Source: Sphingomonas_Q fennica_A (GTDB lineage: Bacteria; Pseudomonadota; Alphaproteobacteria; Sphingomonadales; Sphingomonadaceae). From it: a DNA stretch of 64,000 nucleotides. The notes under the pieces were generated by a model. That model saw nothing but the letters and a program-made list of their open reading frames with translations. It ran no database searches and was not told the DNA's origin. A program made the position numbers and the translations under genes. Where the stretch lies: assembly GCA_036946415.1 (NCBI GenBank), contig JAQIJD010000009.1:1-64000 (forward strand). The letters are read 5' to 3'. This document shows positions 36,537 through 44,420 of the stretch, piece by piece; position 1 is the stretch's first letter; each line of letters begins with the position of its first letter.

Positions 36537-37153
36537 TGGAGACGACCGAGAAGATCGTCGAAGCCTATGTCCGATACGTGAAGGGCTGGGCGACGATCCC
36601 GAACCTGCGCTGCGCCGGCCAGCACGAGATTGACCTGATCGCTCTCGATCCGGTAAGCCTAGACCGCTACCACATAGAAACGAGCGTCTCCGGGTCGCAG
36701 TCGTTCTCGCGTCTAACCACGAAGGCGTTCGACCCTGAACTCTACAAGAAGCCGGTCGAGAAGGCGACGCAGAGGCGGACGCTCGGGTTCTTCATCGAGC
36801 GGAAGTTCGGCCCCGCACCCGTCAAGGAGACGCTGGCCCACTACGGCTTCGTCGACGGAAACTACCGCAACGTGATCGTCACGTGGGACTGGTCGTCCGA
36901 CGCGCTCGAATTGGCCCGTAGCGCAGGGATCGAACTGTGGAGTTTCCAGGAGATCATGCGCGAGATCGCGGATGCCATACAGCATCAGAGATCCTACTTC
37001 GGCGACGATACGCTAAGGACGATCAACCTCTTCGTCCGGGCGCTGGCGGCCGCCGAAACCACCGCACAGCCCGCGCCGCCCAAGAGGCGATTGCGGACGG
37101 TAGACCTTCCGGGGTCTCACCGCGTGCCGGGAAATGACACGACCACATTGTAA
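36536..37153 (+). CDS. Putative PD-(D/E)XK-type nuclease
   Basis: 205 residues. The pattern RCAGQHEIDLIALDP followed after about ten residues by YHIETSVSGSQ resembles the core of restriction-endonuclease-fold proteins (E..ID..x(10-15)..ExK), with the usual lysine replaced (ETS), as in some divergent families. Later segments (GFFIERKFG, NVIVTWDWSSDALELARSAGIELWSF) fit the remaining alpha/beta core, in which a late strand names the gene product as nuclease-like. The C-terminal 40 residues are basic and unstructured. Its start overlaps the lipoprotein stop by one base. Activity is uncertain because of the altered lysine. Confidence 0.5.
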   Translation: METTEKIVEAYVRYVKGWATIPNLRCAGQHEIDLIALDPVSLDRYHIETSVSGSQSFSRLTTKAFDPELYKKPVEKATQRRTLGFFIERKFGPAPVKETLAHYGFVDGNYRNVIVTWDWSSDALELARSAGIELWSFQEIMREIADAIQHQRSYFGDDTLRTINLFVRALAAAETTAQPAPPKRRLRTVDLPGSHRVPGNDTTTL

Positions 37154-37551
37154 CCGGGCCAAAAGGCGCCCGGGCGCTGTCTGCCCGTCACGGTGCCCCA
37201 CGGCCGGAGCCCCATGTCGCCGACATCCGCATACCGCCCGTTCACGATCATCCTGCGGATCGTGAACGGGACCCCCTCGCACGCGAACGGCGTGGCGCAT
37301 TCGGCTACGGGCAGGTGAAGATGAGGCCCGGTGGAATCCCCGGTGAAGCCGAGCGCGCCGATAATGTCGCCAGACTTCACCCGCTGTCCGGGACGAACAC
37401 GAACACTACCCGGCCTGAGATGCTCGTAGATAGCGAAGCGCCGCGGCCCCACGTTGAGCGAAACATAGTTACCGCTGGCATAACGCTCCTTCTGCGAAGG
37501 GTTTGCCGCGATTGCGCGGGTCGCGTTCCGCCAGCGCGAAGAGAACGCCAT
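37117..37551 (-). pseudogene. Remnant of an M23 peptidoglycan endopeptidase
   Basis: The C-terminal half of a LytM/M23 domain: GNYVSLNVGPRRFAIYEHL, then VRVRPGQRVKSGDIIGALG and GDSTGPHLHLPVAE with the HxH zinc motif. The first metal-ligand motif (H.....D) and any signal peptide are absent. The upstream frame instead runs into the small gene at 37469-37744, so the peptidase was joined there by recombination. It converges with the putative nuclease gene and overlaps its end by 37 bp. Confidence 0.65.
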
Positions 37552-37744
37552 GGGCGTTCCCCGAGTAATCGGGATCCGCGAAGCTGAGGCTGCGCAGCAG
37601 GCGGTCGTGGCCGGTTATGACGTCAAGCGCGCCGAGGTGCACGCCGAGCTCGTTCCAGTCGCCGGCATTGAAGTTCGCGACCGCGAGCCGGGCCAGGCGG
37701 ATGAGAAACTGGCGATCCTGGTCGCTCATAGGCTTGTTGAACAC
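37469..37744 (-). pseudogene. Small Abi-associated protein, C-terminally truncated
   Basis: 91 residues: MFNKPMSDQDRQFLIRLARLAVANFNAGDWNELGVHLGALDVI and DYSGNAHGVLFALAERDPRN look like a conserved small helical protein. The last residues (RGKPFAEGALCQR) are read from the peptidase remnant in another frame. It starts 26 bp after the stop of the Abi_C gene on the same strand and was probably its operon partner. I do not know its function. The break point is close to 37500. Confidence 0.5.
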
Positions 37745-37770
37745 GCGCGAGAGCCTCTTAACGGTGGTGC

Positions 37771-39063
37771 TCAGCCTGGACGCTGCGGAGGCGCGTCGAC
37801 CGGCGAAGACGAGGGTGGCGCACCCGGCAGGATGCGCTGGTGGTAGGTATCGGAAACGAAGTCGATGAAGGCAACCGCCGCGCCGACGGCGAGGCGGGCA
37901 TGGCGCGGCTCGAGCCCGCGGTGCCGACCGTCGCGGCCGTGGCCCGAACCGTAGAGGCCGCGGATCTCGGAGAGGTATTGGGTAATCGTGGTCAGGTTGC
38001 GCAACAGCATCCGTATGGCGTCGGCGCCCTTCGCCTCGTCCGGGATGCCTTCCGGCACGAGCTTCAGCTCCTTGGTAAGCAGCTTGGTCAGCTCGGGCAG
38101 CGTCACCTTCTTCGAGAAGGGGATGCCCTGCCGCGTGAGGATCGACTTGCAGCAGGTCTCGATCAGATCCTTGGCGGTGCCGATCGCGAGCGCCGGATCG
38201 GCCTCGACGGCGACCTCGAGGCGCTCGATCTCCTTCTGCATCCAGCCCGCATCGAGCGCGTCCGCGACCGTCCGCGCGCGCGACACCGATCGGCCGCCGG
38301 CGATGCCAGCACGGCGAGGCACGAAGCGTGGGCGTCCGGCAATCCGCTCTTCCTCGACCAGCTCCCAGCCATCCTGGCGCAGCTGATCGTTATACTGCGC
38401 CACCAGCCTGATCGCCTCGTCCTTGTCGGGACGCACGACCGGGTGGACGGTTTCGCAGAGGAACCGCAGGAAGACCTCGTCCGGGCCGCTCGCTAGGCCG
38501 AAACGGGCGTCGTCATACACCCAGTCGTCATCCCAATCGAAGTTGTTGACCCGATGCTGGTAGATGTCCCCGGCAGCATCCTTGTAGCGCGAGTCATAGG
38601 ACGGCAGCGCATCCAGGCTGTAGAGCCGGGCAAGAAAGTCGACGTCGTCGAGCTTGCCGCACCACGCGACTTGATCGATCCGCAAGCCGTCGATGATGTT
38701 TCGCCGCGTCTGCCGGCGGACTCGATCGTTCGGGCGGGCGGGTGCGCCCGGCGCGGCAAGCTGCGGCACCAGCTTGACGCTGTACCAATCCTGGGTGAAC
38801 GGCTCGAGCACCGCCTTGAGGCGCTGGTTGATCTGCTCTTCGACCCCATCCTTGGCGCCGCCCAGCAGCGCGTACTCGGCCGGGTCGATCGACAGGAACA
38901 CCGTCCACTGCTCGGTGCCTCCGTTCCAATTGTCATAGCCAGTGCGCTCGACCCGCGACGTCGCGGCGCGCACGACGTCGGCCGCCTGCGTCATCCGCTC
39001 GGCGGTCAGCATCTCCTCGACGGTCGCGAGATAGCGCGCCGGCTGTTCGATCAGGTCTTGCAC
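37771..39063 (-). CDS. Abortive infection protein with Abi_C domain
   Basis: 430 residues. The C-terminal domain (ALAIGTAKDLIETCCKSIL, LPELTKLLTKEL, RMLLRNLTTITQYLSEIRGLYGSGHG and AAVAFIDFVSDTY, residues about 290-415) is the Abi_C helical domain found in abortive-infection proteins of the AbiJ kind. The N-terminal part includes SIDPAEYALLGGAKDGVEEQINQRL and DEVFLRFLCETVHPVVRPDKDE, the latter typical of effector-linked N-terminal domains in AbiJ-like proteins. It is probably an independent phage-defence gene of the island, with the truncated small gene after it. The nuclease or other effector activity is not identified. Confidence 0.75.
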   Translation of the reverse strand: MQDLIEQPARYLATVEEMLTAERMTQAADVVRAATSRVERTGYDNWNGGTEQWTVFLSIDPAEYALLGGAKDGVEEQINQRLKAVLEPFTQDWYSVKLVPQLAAPGAPARPNDRVRRQTRRNIIDGLRIDQVAWCGKLDDVDFLARLYSLDALPSYDSRYKDAAGDIYQHRVNNFDWDDDWVYDDARFGLASGPDEVFLRFLCETVHPVVRPDKDEAIRLVAQYNDQLRQDGWELVEEERIAGRPRFVPRRAGIAGGRSVSRARTVADALDAGWMQKEIERLEVAVEADPALAIGTAKDLIETCCKSILTRQGIPFSKKVTLPELTKLLTKELKLVPEGIPDEAKGADAIRMLLRNLTTITQYLSEIRGLYGSGHGRDGRHRGLEPRHARLAVGAAVAFIDFVSDTYHQRILPGAPPSSSPVDAPPQRPG

Positions 39064-39210
39064 GCGCTCATCCTAGATATCCTACTTGTAAGCGCGAAGA
39101 CTCAGCGGATCGCCACCACCTTGACCCCGCGTCGATGGAGATCTGCAAACGGCCCGCCTAACTGGGGACAATAAGCCGGTTCGCGCACCTGGTGACGTGA
39201 CCCCCTGCTT

Positions 39211-39387
39211 TCATCCAGCCGGAACCAGAGACCGGCGGTTGTTGTGGTGCATGAGCGCACACGAAGCAACGGGCTGGACGCGTCCAGGCCGTTGCTTCTC
39301 GATCTCGGCGGCGAAGGCCGCCGGGGTGGTGTAGCCGAGCGAGGAGTGCGGCCGCTCGGTGTTGTAGTCATCGGCCCATGACCGGGA
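39211..39387 (-). mobile_element. IS3-family transposase fragment (OrfB C-terminus)
   Basis: About 59 codons: WADDYNTERPHSSLGYTTP and AAFAAEIEKQ are the end of an IS3 (IS407/ISRj2-like) OrfB with its normal stop at 39211. The remaining IS is absent, so this is a deletion scar. The 147 bp between it and the Abi_C gene show no gene. Confidence 0.75.
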
Positions 39388-39891
39388 AGACTTACCCTGC
39401 GCCACATCGGCCTGGAAGGCGGCGATGTCGGGCGGCCCCAGCGACTTCACCTTGCGAGCACCGATCAGCGGCTTGATGTGCCGCTCGATCCGGCTCCGGT
39501 CCATCCGCAGCGTGGATATCTTGATCGGCAGCCGCCGACGGCCGAGCAGCCGCCCGCTCTCCGCCTCCTCCAGATACCAGTCGCAGATATCCGCTACGGT
39601 CGGCGCCGCGCGTGCGGCATCGCGCGTCTCGATCGGATCGTTGCCACGCGCGACATCACCCAACCGCTTCTTCGCCTCGACCCGTGCCTGCTCCACCGTC
39701 AGCACGCCGTAGCGGGCGAGCGTCAGGCGGCGGCTGCGGCCATCGGCGTTGCGATACTGGAGGACGAAGGTCTTGAGCCCGGACGGGAGGACGCGCACGC
39801 CGAAGCCGCGCAGTTCGCTGTCCCAGTGTGTTTCCTGTCCGGATGCCGGAACGGGCAAGGCCTCGATCCGGGTCCTGGTGAGCCTCGCCAT
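39211..39891 (-). pseudogene. Island integrase, truncated and fused to an IS3 transposase tail
   Basis: From ATG 39891 the first 165 or so residues are a DUF4102/phage-type tyrosine integrase front: MARLTRTRIEALPVPASGQ, HWDSELRGFGVRVLPSG, TFVLQYRNADGRSRRLTLARYG, then the core-binding SAM-like domain (PTVADICDWYLEE, RMDRSRIERHIKPLIG). After AAFQADVAQGKS (near 39387) the frame continues with WADDYNTERPHSSLGYTTP, the end of an IS3-family OrfB. The catalytic domain with the R-H-R-Y residues is therefore missing. The orientation and position beside attR identify it as the island's own integrase. Confidence 0.85.
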
Positions 39892-40078
39892 AAGCAAACC
39901 CTCCGCGCGTTCTGCTGACAATAGCGCAGAGGGCCAAAATTGTAAGCATATTGTCAGCAGAATCGATACAAACGCAGCGTTTTGTAGAGATCAATGGCGT
40001 AGGTTCAATTCAGGAAAACTGTTGAAGGTTCGTGTTTTAGCGTGATTTGGCGTAGAATGGAGAACTATATTTCCCAAA

Positions 40079-40127
40079 TTGGTAAGGCTGAGGTCGTGAG
40101 TTCAATCCTCACCGGCAGCACCATTTT
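40079..40127 (+). repeat. attR: second copy of the 49-bp repeat
   Basis: Identical to 23800-23848. Only the 3' part of a tRNA-Thr is present here (from anticodon loop through CCA and TTTT), with no 5' half, so this copy is not a tRNA gene. It marks the right border of the island. The span 39922-40078 just inside it is AT-richer and has no ORF I can support. Confidence 0.93.
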
Positions 40128-40150
40128 CTCCTTCGCCATGGCGGCGGCCG

Positions 40151-40630
40151 TCACGCCCCGTCCACGGGGATGCCGGGCAGATGCTTGGCGGTGCGGATCA
40201 CCAGCGAGGTCTTGACGCTCGCGACATTGGGCGCCGGCGTGATGCGCGACGTCAGGAACTGCTGGAAGCTTTGCAGGTCGTGCGCGACGATCTTCAGGAT
40301 GAAATCGATCTCGCCGTTCAGCATGTAGCATTCGCGGATCTCGGGCAGTGCCGCCACATGCGCCTCGAACGCCCGCAGATCGGCCTCGGCCTGGCTGCGC
40401 AGCGAGACCATCGCCATCACCGTGATGCCATAGCCGAGGGCGGCGCCGTTGAGGCGGGCATGATAGCTTTCGATCACGCCCGCCTGTTCCAGCCCGCGCA
40501 CGCGGCGCAGACAGGGCGGTGCCGTCAGTCCGGCGCGTGCGGCCAGATCGACATTGGTCATCCGCCCGTCGTCCTGAAGGGCAGCGAGGATCGTCCGATC
40601 GATCGAATCGAGCTGTACGTGTCGAGCCAA
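40151..40630 (-). CDS. Lrp/AsnC-family transcriptional regulator
   Basis: 159 residues from a TTG start. The N-terminal HTH (LDSIDRTILAALQDDGRMTNVDLAARAGLTAPPCLRRVRGLEQAG) and the C-terminal RAM domain (MAMVSLRSQAEADLRAFEAHV, ECYMLNGEIDFILKIVAHD) are complete. Such regulators sense amino acids and form octamers. The stop lies 24 bp from the island's right repeat, so this was the gene originally downstream of tRNA-Thr. No target can be named from context. Confidence 0.9.
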   Translation of the reverse strand: MARHVQLDSIDRTILAALQDDGRMTNVDLAARAGLTAPPCLRRVRGLEQAGVIESYHARLNGAALGYGITVMAMVSLRSQAEADLRAFEAHVAALPEIRECYMLNGEIDFILKIVAHDLQSFQQFLTSRITPAPNVASVKTSLVIRTAKHLPGIPVDGA

Positions 40631-40736
40631 GCAATGTTCCTGCGATCGAACCCCGGCCGATCATAAGAAACTGTCGCGGGAGCGCAACGGCCGCCTGCCC
40701 CTTCACCCGCGATGCGCGACCGCCTATCCGGACGGC

Positions 40737-42194
40737 GTGGGACAGGACGACATGATCGCAACGATGCTCGCGCGCCCGCGGGAGACGCCGGCGGCGGCAG
40801 CGCAGGTGTGGCGGCAGCTGATCGATCTGCTGGCGCAGGGGCGGGACGACGGGCGCGGCTGGGCGGCGGTCGCGGCGCTGGGGCCGGGGGTGCCGGTCGC
40901 CGTGCGCACCGCCGCCGCCGCCGCGGTAGCGGAGGGCCGGGCGGTGCCCGAACGGCTCGTCGCGCTGCTGGCGGCGGACGTGCCGGAAGTGGCGGGGCCG
41001 CTGCTGTCCCGGATCGTGCTGCCGATCGATGCGTGGCGGCGGTTGATGCCGCACTTCTCCCCCTTCGCCCGCGGCCAGGTGCGGGCGCGGCCGGACGTGG
41101 CCGAAGCGCTGGCCCGCGGCCGCGATCTGCCGGCCGCCGCCGCGGCGGCCGCATCCGCCCCCGTCGTTTCCGTGCCCGCCGCCGTGCCGGCCCCGATCGC
41201 AACGGCGGGCAGCGTCGCCGATCGGCTGCGCTTCACCACCGACGCCGCCGGCGCGATCCGGCTGCGCGGCGGCGGCCACGATCTGGCACTGGCCGCCAGC
41301 CTCGCGCGGCGGAGCGCCGGCGAGGGCGTCGACGATCCCGCGCTCGATGCGTGGCATGCGCGCGCCGCCTTTGCGGATGCGACGCTGATCGTTGCCGACG
41401 GCCTGGCCGCAGGGCTGTGGCGATTGTCGGGCGAGCCGTGTTTCGCCGCCCCGGACGGCCGGTTCGTGGGCTATGCCGGGGAAGCGCAGCGACGGCGGAC
41501 GGAGGCGGGCGCCCCCCTTCCGGCCGCCCCGGCCGCCCCGGCCGCCGCCACGATCGATGCCGGGCGCCTCGCCGCGCTGCTGGCGGCGGTAGCGGGGCCG
41601 CTCGACCTTGCCGCCGCCGGTGCCGGCGCGGAGGCGGGGGCGCCGGTCGATCGTCCGGCCGAACCCGCCCCGCCGCTGCCGCCAGACCAGCGCCGCGATG
41701 CCGCCGCCATCCTCGGCCGGCTGCACGCCGCCTGCCGCGCGCGGGCCGACGATCGCGGTGTCGCCCTCTCCTTCCGGATCGCCGCCGGCCTGCCGCCGAT
41801 CGCCGCCGATGCCGGCGCGGTCGAACGGATGGTGTCGCGGCTGCTGACGGCGGCGATCGGCATCGCTGCGGCGGGGGAATGCGTGGCGGTGCGCGTCGGA
41901 CTGGATCGGCGGCAGGGCAGCCAGGTCGCCATCGCCCTCTCCCGCCCCGGCGCGCTGGCGGGGCTGGACGAGCGGCAGCTCGTCTCGCCGCCGGCGGAGG
42001 CGGAGACGGGCCTGCCCCATCCCGGCCGGCTGGCGCTGGCCTTCGCGATCCGGCTGGTGCGGGGGCTGGCGACGGATGCCGGCGGCCGGCTCGATCTCGC
42101 GGCGGACCGGCTGGTGCTCAGCCTGCCGCTGGCCGCCGTGGCGCTTGGCGCGGGCGATCCGGTCAGCTACCCTGGCGAGGCTGGGGGCCTGTAG
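40737..42194 (+). CDS. Histidine-kinase-like protein with degenerate ATPase region
   Basis: 485 residues from GTG 40737 (ATG 40752 also possible). The N-terminal 130 residues are a helical repeat region of HEAT/DUF2336 style (VPEVAGPLLSRIVLPIDAWRRLMPHF). A middle, PAS-like part has LRFTTDAAGAIRLRGGG. The C-terminus has a dimerisation-like helix (RDAAAILGRLHAACRARADDRGVAL) and a HATPase-like region (AVERMVSRLLTAAIGIAAAGECVAV). I see no clear H-box histidine or full N/G boxes, so activity is doubtful. Its stop lies 10 bp inside the following tRNA gene. Confidence 0.55.
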   Translation: MGQDDMIATMLARPRETPAAAAQVWRQLIDLLAQGRDDGRGWAAVAALGPGVPVAVRTAAAAAVAEGRAVPERLVALLAADVPEVAGPLLSRIVLPIDAWRRLMPHFSPFARGQVRARPDVAEALARGRDLPAAAAAAASAPVVSVPAAVPAPIATAGSVADRLRFTTDAAGAIRLRGGGHDLALAASLARRSAGEGVDDPALDAWHARAAFADATLIVADGLAAGLWRLSGEPCFAAPDGRFVGYAGEAQRRRTEAGAPLPAAPAAPAAATIDAGRLAALLAAVAGPLDLAAAGAGAEAGAPVDRPAEPAPPLPPDQRRDAAAILGRLHAACRARADDRGVALSFRIAAGLPPIAADAGAVERMVSRLLTAAIGIAAAGECVAVRVGLDRRQGSQVAIALSRPGALAGLDERQLVSPPAEAETGLPHPGRLALAFAIRLVRGLATDAGGRLDLAADRLVLSLPLAAVALGAGDPVSYPGEAGGL

Positions 42195-42260
42195 CTCAAC
42201 GGTTAGAGCTGGCCGCTCATAACGGCTAGGTTGCGGGTTCGAATCCTGCCGGGCCCACCA
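42185..42260 (+). tRNA. tRNA with CAT anticodon, probably Ile2 (possibly Met)
   Basis: 76 nt with encoded CCA. The acceptor GGGCCTG pairs with CGGGCCC (one G-T pair). The D-arm is GCTC/GAGC. The anticodon stem is GGCCG/CGGCT around loop CTCATAA. The D-loop and variable loop (TAGGTTGC) resemble the lysidine-modified tRNA-Ile2 rather than elongator tRNA-Met, but this needs a scoring tool. Both neighbouring coding frames run into this gene. Confidence 0.85.
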
Positions 42261-43146
42261 GCGTCCTCGCCCGGGCATAAGCGACCATGCCGCGCAGGCG
42301 GTGCCACAGACGGATGGCGTAGAAGAAGCGCTGCGGCTCGGGCCGGCCCGGCCAGGGGCGCAGATCGGCCGGCAGATCCCCCAGATCGCGCAGGAAGGCG
42401 CGGGCGGCGCGGGCGTCGGCGAACAGGTGCTTGGCGAACAGCGCGCCGTCGCCATAGGCATAGCCCGCCAGCAGGCGATCGACCTCGGGCCCCGGCCGCC
42501 GGCCGTGATGGTGATCGACGACGAAGCCCGGATCGTAGAGCACGGGAATGCCGGCCCCCTGCGCGCGGAATAGCCAGTCGGTGTCCTCCGCCGCCACGAA
42601 CGGCGCCCCCGCCCCGAACCGCTCGTCGAAGCCGCCGATCGCCGCCGGCACATCGCGCGTGAAGGCCAGGTTGGCGCCCATCACGAAGCCGCCGGGGAAA
42701 CCTTGCGCCGGTGCGACCATCGGATGATCCTCCAGCTTGATCGTCACCGGCGCATCGGCCGGATCGCCCGGCAGGATGCGCCCGCCGATCACCGCCGGTG
42801 CGGGTGCCGCAGCGAAGCAGGCGACGAGGCGGGCGAGATGATCGGGGTGCAATACGCAATCGTCGTCGGTCATCGCCACGATCCGCCCGCGCGCATGCGC
42901 CAGCCCGGCGTTGCGCGCGCGGGCGAGGCCGGGGCGCGGGGCGGCGACCGGCACGACCGGGAAGGTCTGCGCCGTCGCCCAGGCGGCGATCACCGCGCCC
43001 GTCGCGTCGCGGGAGCCGTTGTCGACCAGCACCGCCTCGATCGCCACGTCCGGCGCCGCAGCGGCGGCGCGGGCGATCGAGGCGAGCGTCCGCCCGAGCG
43101 ATTCCGCCCGGTCGCGCGTGCAGACGAGCAGCGTGACGTCGATCAT
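42226..43146 (-). CDS. GT2-family glycosyltransferase
   Basis: 306 residues from ATG 43146. MIDVTLLVCTRDRAESL, VLVDNGSRDATGAV, then the metal site MTDDDCVLHPDHL near residue 95, IGGFDERFG and EDTDWLFRA near 200 make a GT-A family 2 enzyme. The frame has no stop before the tRNA gene and ends inside it (GPAGFEPAT), overlapping it antisense by 35 bp. Its start overlaps the stop of the pyruvyl transferase gene by 4 bp, so both act on the same exopolysaccharide or surface glycan. Confidence 0.85.
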   Translation of the reverse strand: MIDVTLLVCTRDRAESLGRTLASIARAAAAAPDVAIEAVLVDNGSRDATGAVIAAWATAQTFPVVPVAAPRPGLARARNAGLAHARGRIVAMTDDDCVLHPDHLARLVACFAAAPAPAVIGGRILPGDPADAPVTIKLEDHPMVAPAQGFPGGFVMGANLAFTRDVPAAIGGFDERFGAGAPFVAAEDTDWLFRAQGAGIPVLYDPGFVVDHHHGRRPGPEVDRLLAGYAYGDGALFAKHLFADARAARAFLRDLGDLPADLRPWPGRPEPQRFFYAIRLWHRLRGMVAYARARTLVGPAGFEPAT

Positions 43147-44075
43147 CCGAGCGCCGCCAGCGCCGCCGCCGCGCCGGCCGGATCGGCGAAGCGGGCGATC
43201 GAAACATCGCGCGTCCAGGCATCGGCGTAGGCGGCGATCTTGCCGTGATCGTTGTCGAGCGCGACGTGGGGGATGCCGAGCAGCGTCGCCAGGATGTGCC
43301 CGTGCAGGCGATCGGTCACGATCCGCCGCCCGCGCGACAGCAGGGCGACGCCCCGCCGCACCCGCGCCTCGGCCAGCGCCTCGAAATGCCCCGCGCGGTC
43401 CCCCATGGCCTGCGGCAGCGGATCGTCGGCCAGCCAGTCGCAGGCGAGGCCATCGGGCAGCGGCACGTCGCCGCCGGCGCGCTCGGCATCGGTGCGCAGC
43501 AGCAGCAACAGGCCGGTGTCCGGCGCCGCGCGGGCGAGCGCCCCCAATGCGAACGCCGAATCGGGGGCGAGCGTCACTGGGCATCGCAGATGTCGTTCGG
43601 CGAACGCCCGGCTGCGCGCGTCGCGCACGCAGAGGTGGAAATCCGGATGCGCGGCGACGGCGGCGGCGAAATGCTCCACGGCGGCCGGATCGCGGAAATG
43701 GATCGATTGCGGCAGCTGGACGATCCGCCGGTCGCGCACCGTCTCCACCAGCCGCTGGCGGAACGCCTGATGATGCGGCCAGATGTCGCCCAGATTGCCG
43801 CCGCCGTGGAGGAACAGCACGCCGCCGTTGCTGTCCGCGTGGAAGGCCGCGGCATCGAAACCGTCCCATGTCGCGACATGATCCGGGTCGCGCCCGGTGA
43901 TTCGCCGCAACAGCGCGATCTCGCCCAGCCAGATCGCGCTGTCGCCGACATTGGGATGATCGGGGAAATCGGCCAGCGCGTAACGATCCCCCGGCCCGAC
44001 ATGCGCGCGATAGAGCCGCTCGAGTGCCGCCTGCTGCGCGGCGATCGCCTTGGCGGGCGGGATCGGGAAGGTCAT
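43143..44075 (-). CDS. Polysaccharide pyruvyl transferase family protein
   Basis: 310 residues. DHPNVGDSAIWLGEIALLRR near the start, GGVLFLHGGGNLGDIWPHH near 85, and the C-terminal RRIVTDRLHGHILATLLGIPHVALDN are the hallmarks of the PS_pyruv_trans family, which transfers pyruvate from PEP to sugar hydroxyls as ketals, as in succinoglycan or sphingan gums. It precedes and overlaps a GT2 gene (ATGA). The two together look like a small exopolysaccharide-decorating unit separate from the cellulose operon. Confidence 0.87.
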   Translation of the reverse strand: MTFPIPPAKAIAAQQAALERLYRAHVGPGDRYALADFPDHPNVGDSAIWLGEIALLRRITGRDPDHVATWDGFDAAAFHADSNGGVLFLHGGGNLGDIWPHHQAFRQRLVETVRDRRIVQLPQSIHFRDPAAVEHFAAAVAAHPDFHLCVRDARSRAFAERHLRCPVTLAPDSAFALGALARAAPDTGLLLLLRTDAERAGGDVPLPDGLACDWLADDPLPQAMGDRAGHFEALAEARVRRGVALLSRGRRIVTDRLHGHILATLLGIPHVALDNDHGKIAAYADAWTRDVSIARFADPAGAAAALAALG

Positions 44076-44230
44076 CGCCGGCGCTCCATCCTGCGGCCGG
44101 GCGGCCTGCCTGTCGGTTCAGCGCCTTAGCGGCGGATCGGAACCGACGAAAGCCACCCCGGCCTCAGGGCAGCGGCGGGATTGGATCGGACGACGGCCTG
44201 CGTATTTGGCGACCGAACGGCCTTGCCGCG

Positions 44231-44243
44231 CCCCCCCCCCCCC
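44231..44243. repeat. Run of 13 C in the mesX upstream region
   Basis: A homopolymer of 13 C follows a G in the 345-bp gap 44076-44420. It lies 34 bp upstream of the mesX operator-like palindrome. Long homopolymers vary by slipped-strand replication and are also a common sequencing error. The rest of the gap holds the control elements listed below and no gene. Confidence 0.85.
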
Positions 44244-44276
44244 GCTACCGAACGACCGTATGAAACGCATAATGAC

Positions 44277-44328
44277 ATAAAGAAGTCTTTATATCTCGCT
44301 TGACGGCTGGGGCCGGCGATTGTAGGAC
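44277..44328 (+). promoter_or_regulatory. Candidate mesX promoter with AT-rich palindromic operator
   Basis: A palindrome ATAAAG-AAGT-CTTTAT (44277-44292), striking in a GC-rich genome, lies just upstream of TTGACG (44300-44305) and TAGGAC (44323-44328), spaced 17 bp as a sigma-70-type promoter. The palindrome resembles operators of ArsR-family methionine-cycle regulators of the SahR kind; that link is inference from appearance and from the gene controlled. A 7-bp hairpin GGGGCCG/CGGCCCC follows in the leader (44310-44345). Confidence 0.45.
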
Positions 44329-44420
44329 GAGGCCATATCGGCCCCATCCCGATGCCGGGTGGGGCGGGCGTGATCGGCGCGCGCGGGCGCGTCCCACGTC
44401 TCAGGCCGAGGGCGAACGAC

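Noticed and set aside
40079..40127. A second tRNA-Thr gene
   Set aside because: Only the 3' part from the anticodon loop is present; there is no acceptor 5' strand, D-arm or 5' anticodon stem. It is the right attachment repeat.
44293..44420. A SAM-type riboswitch in the mesX leader
   Set aside because: The leader has a GC hairpin but none of the conserved cores of the SAM-II or SAM/SAH riboswitches that I can recognise.
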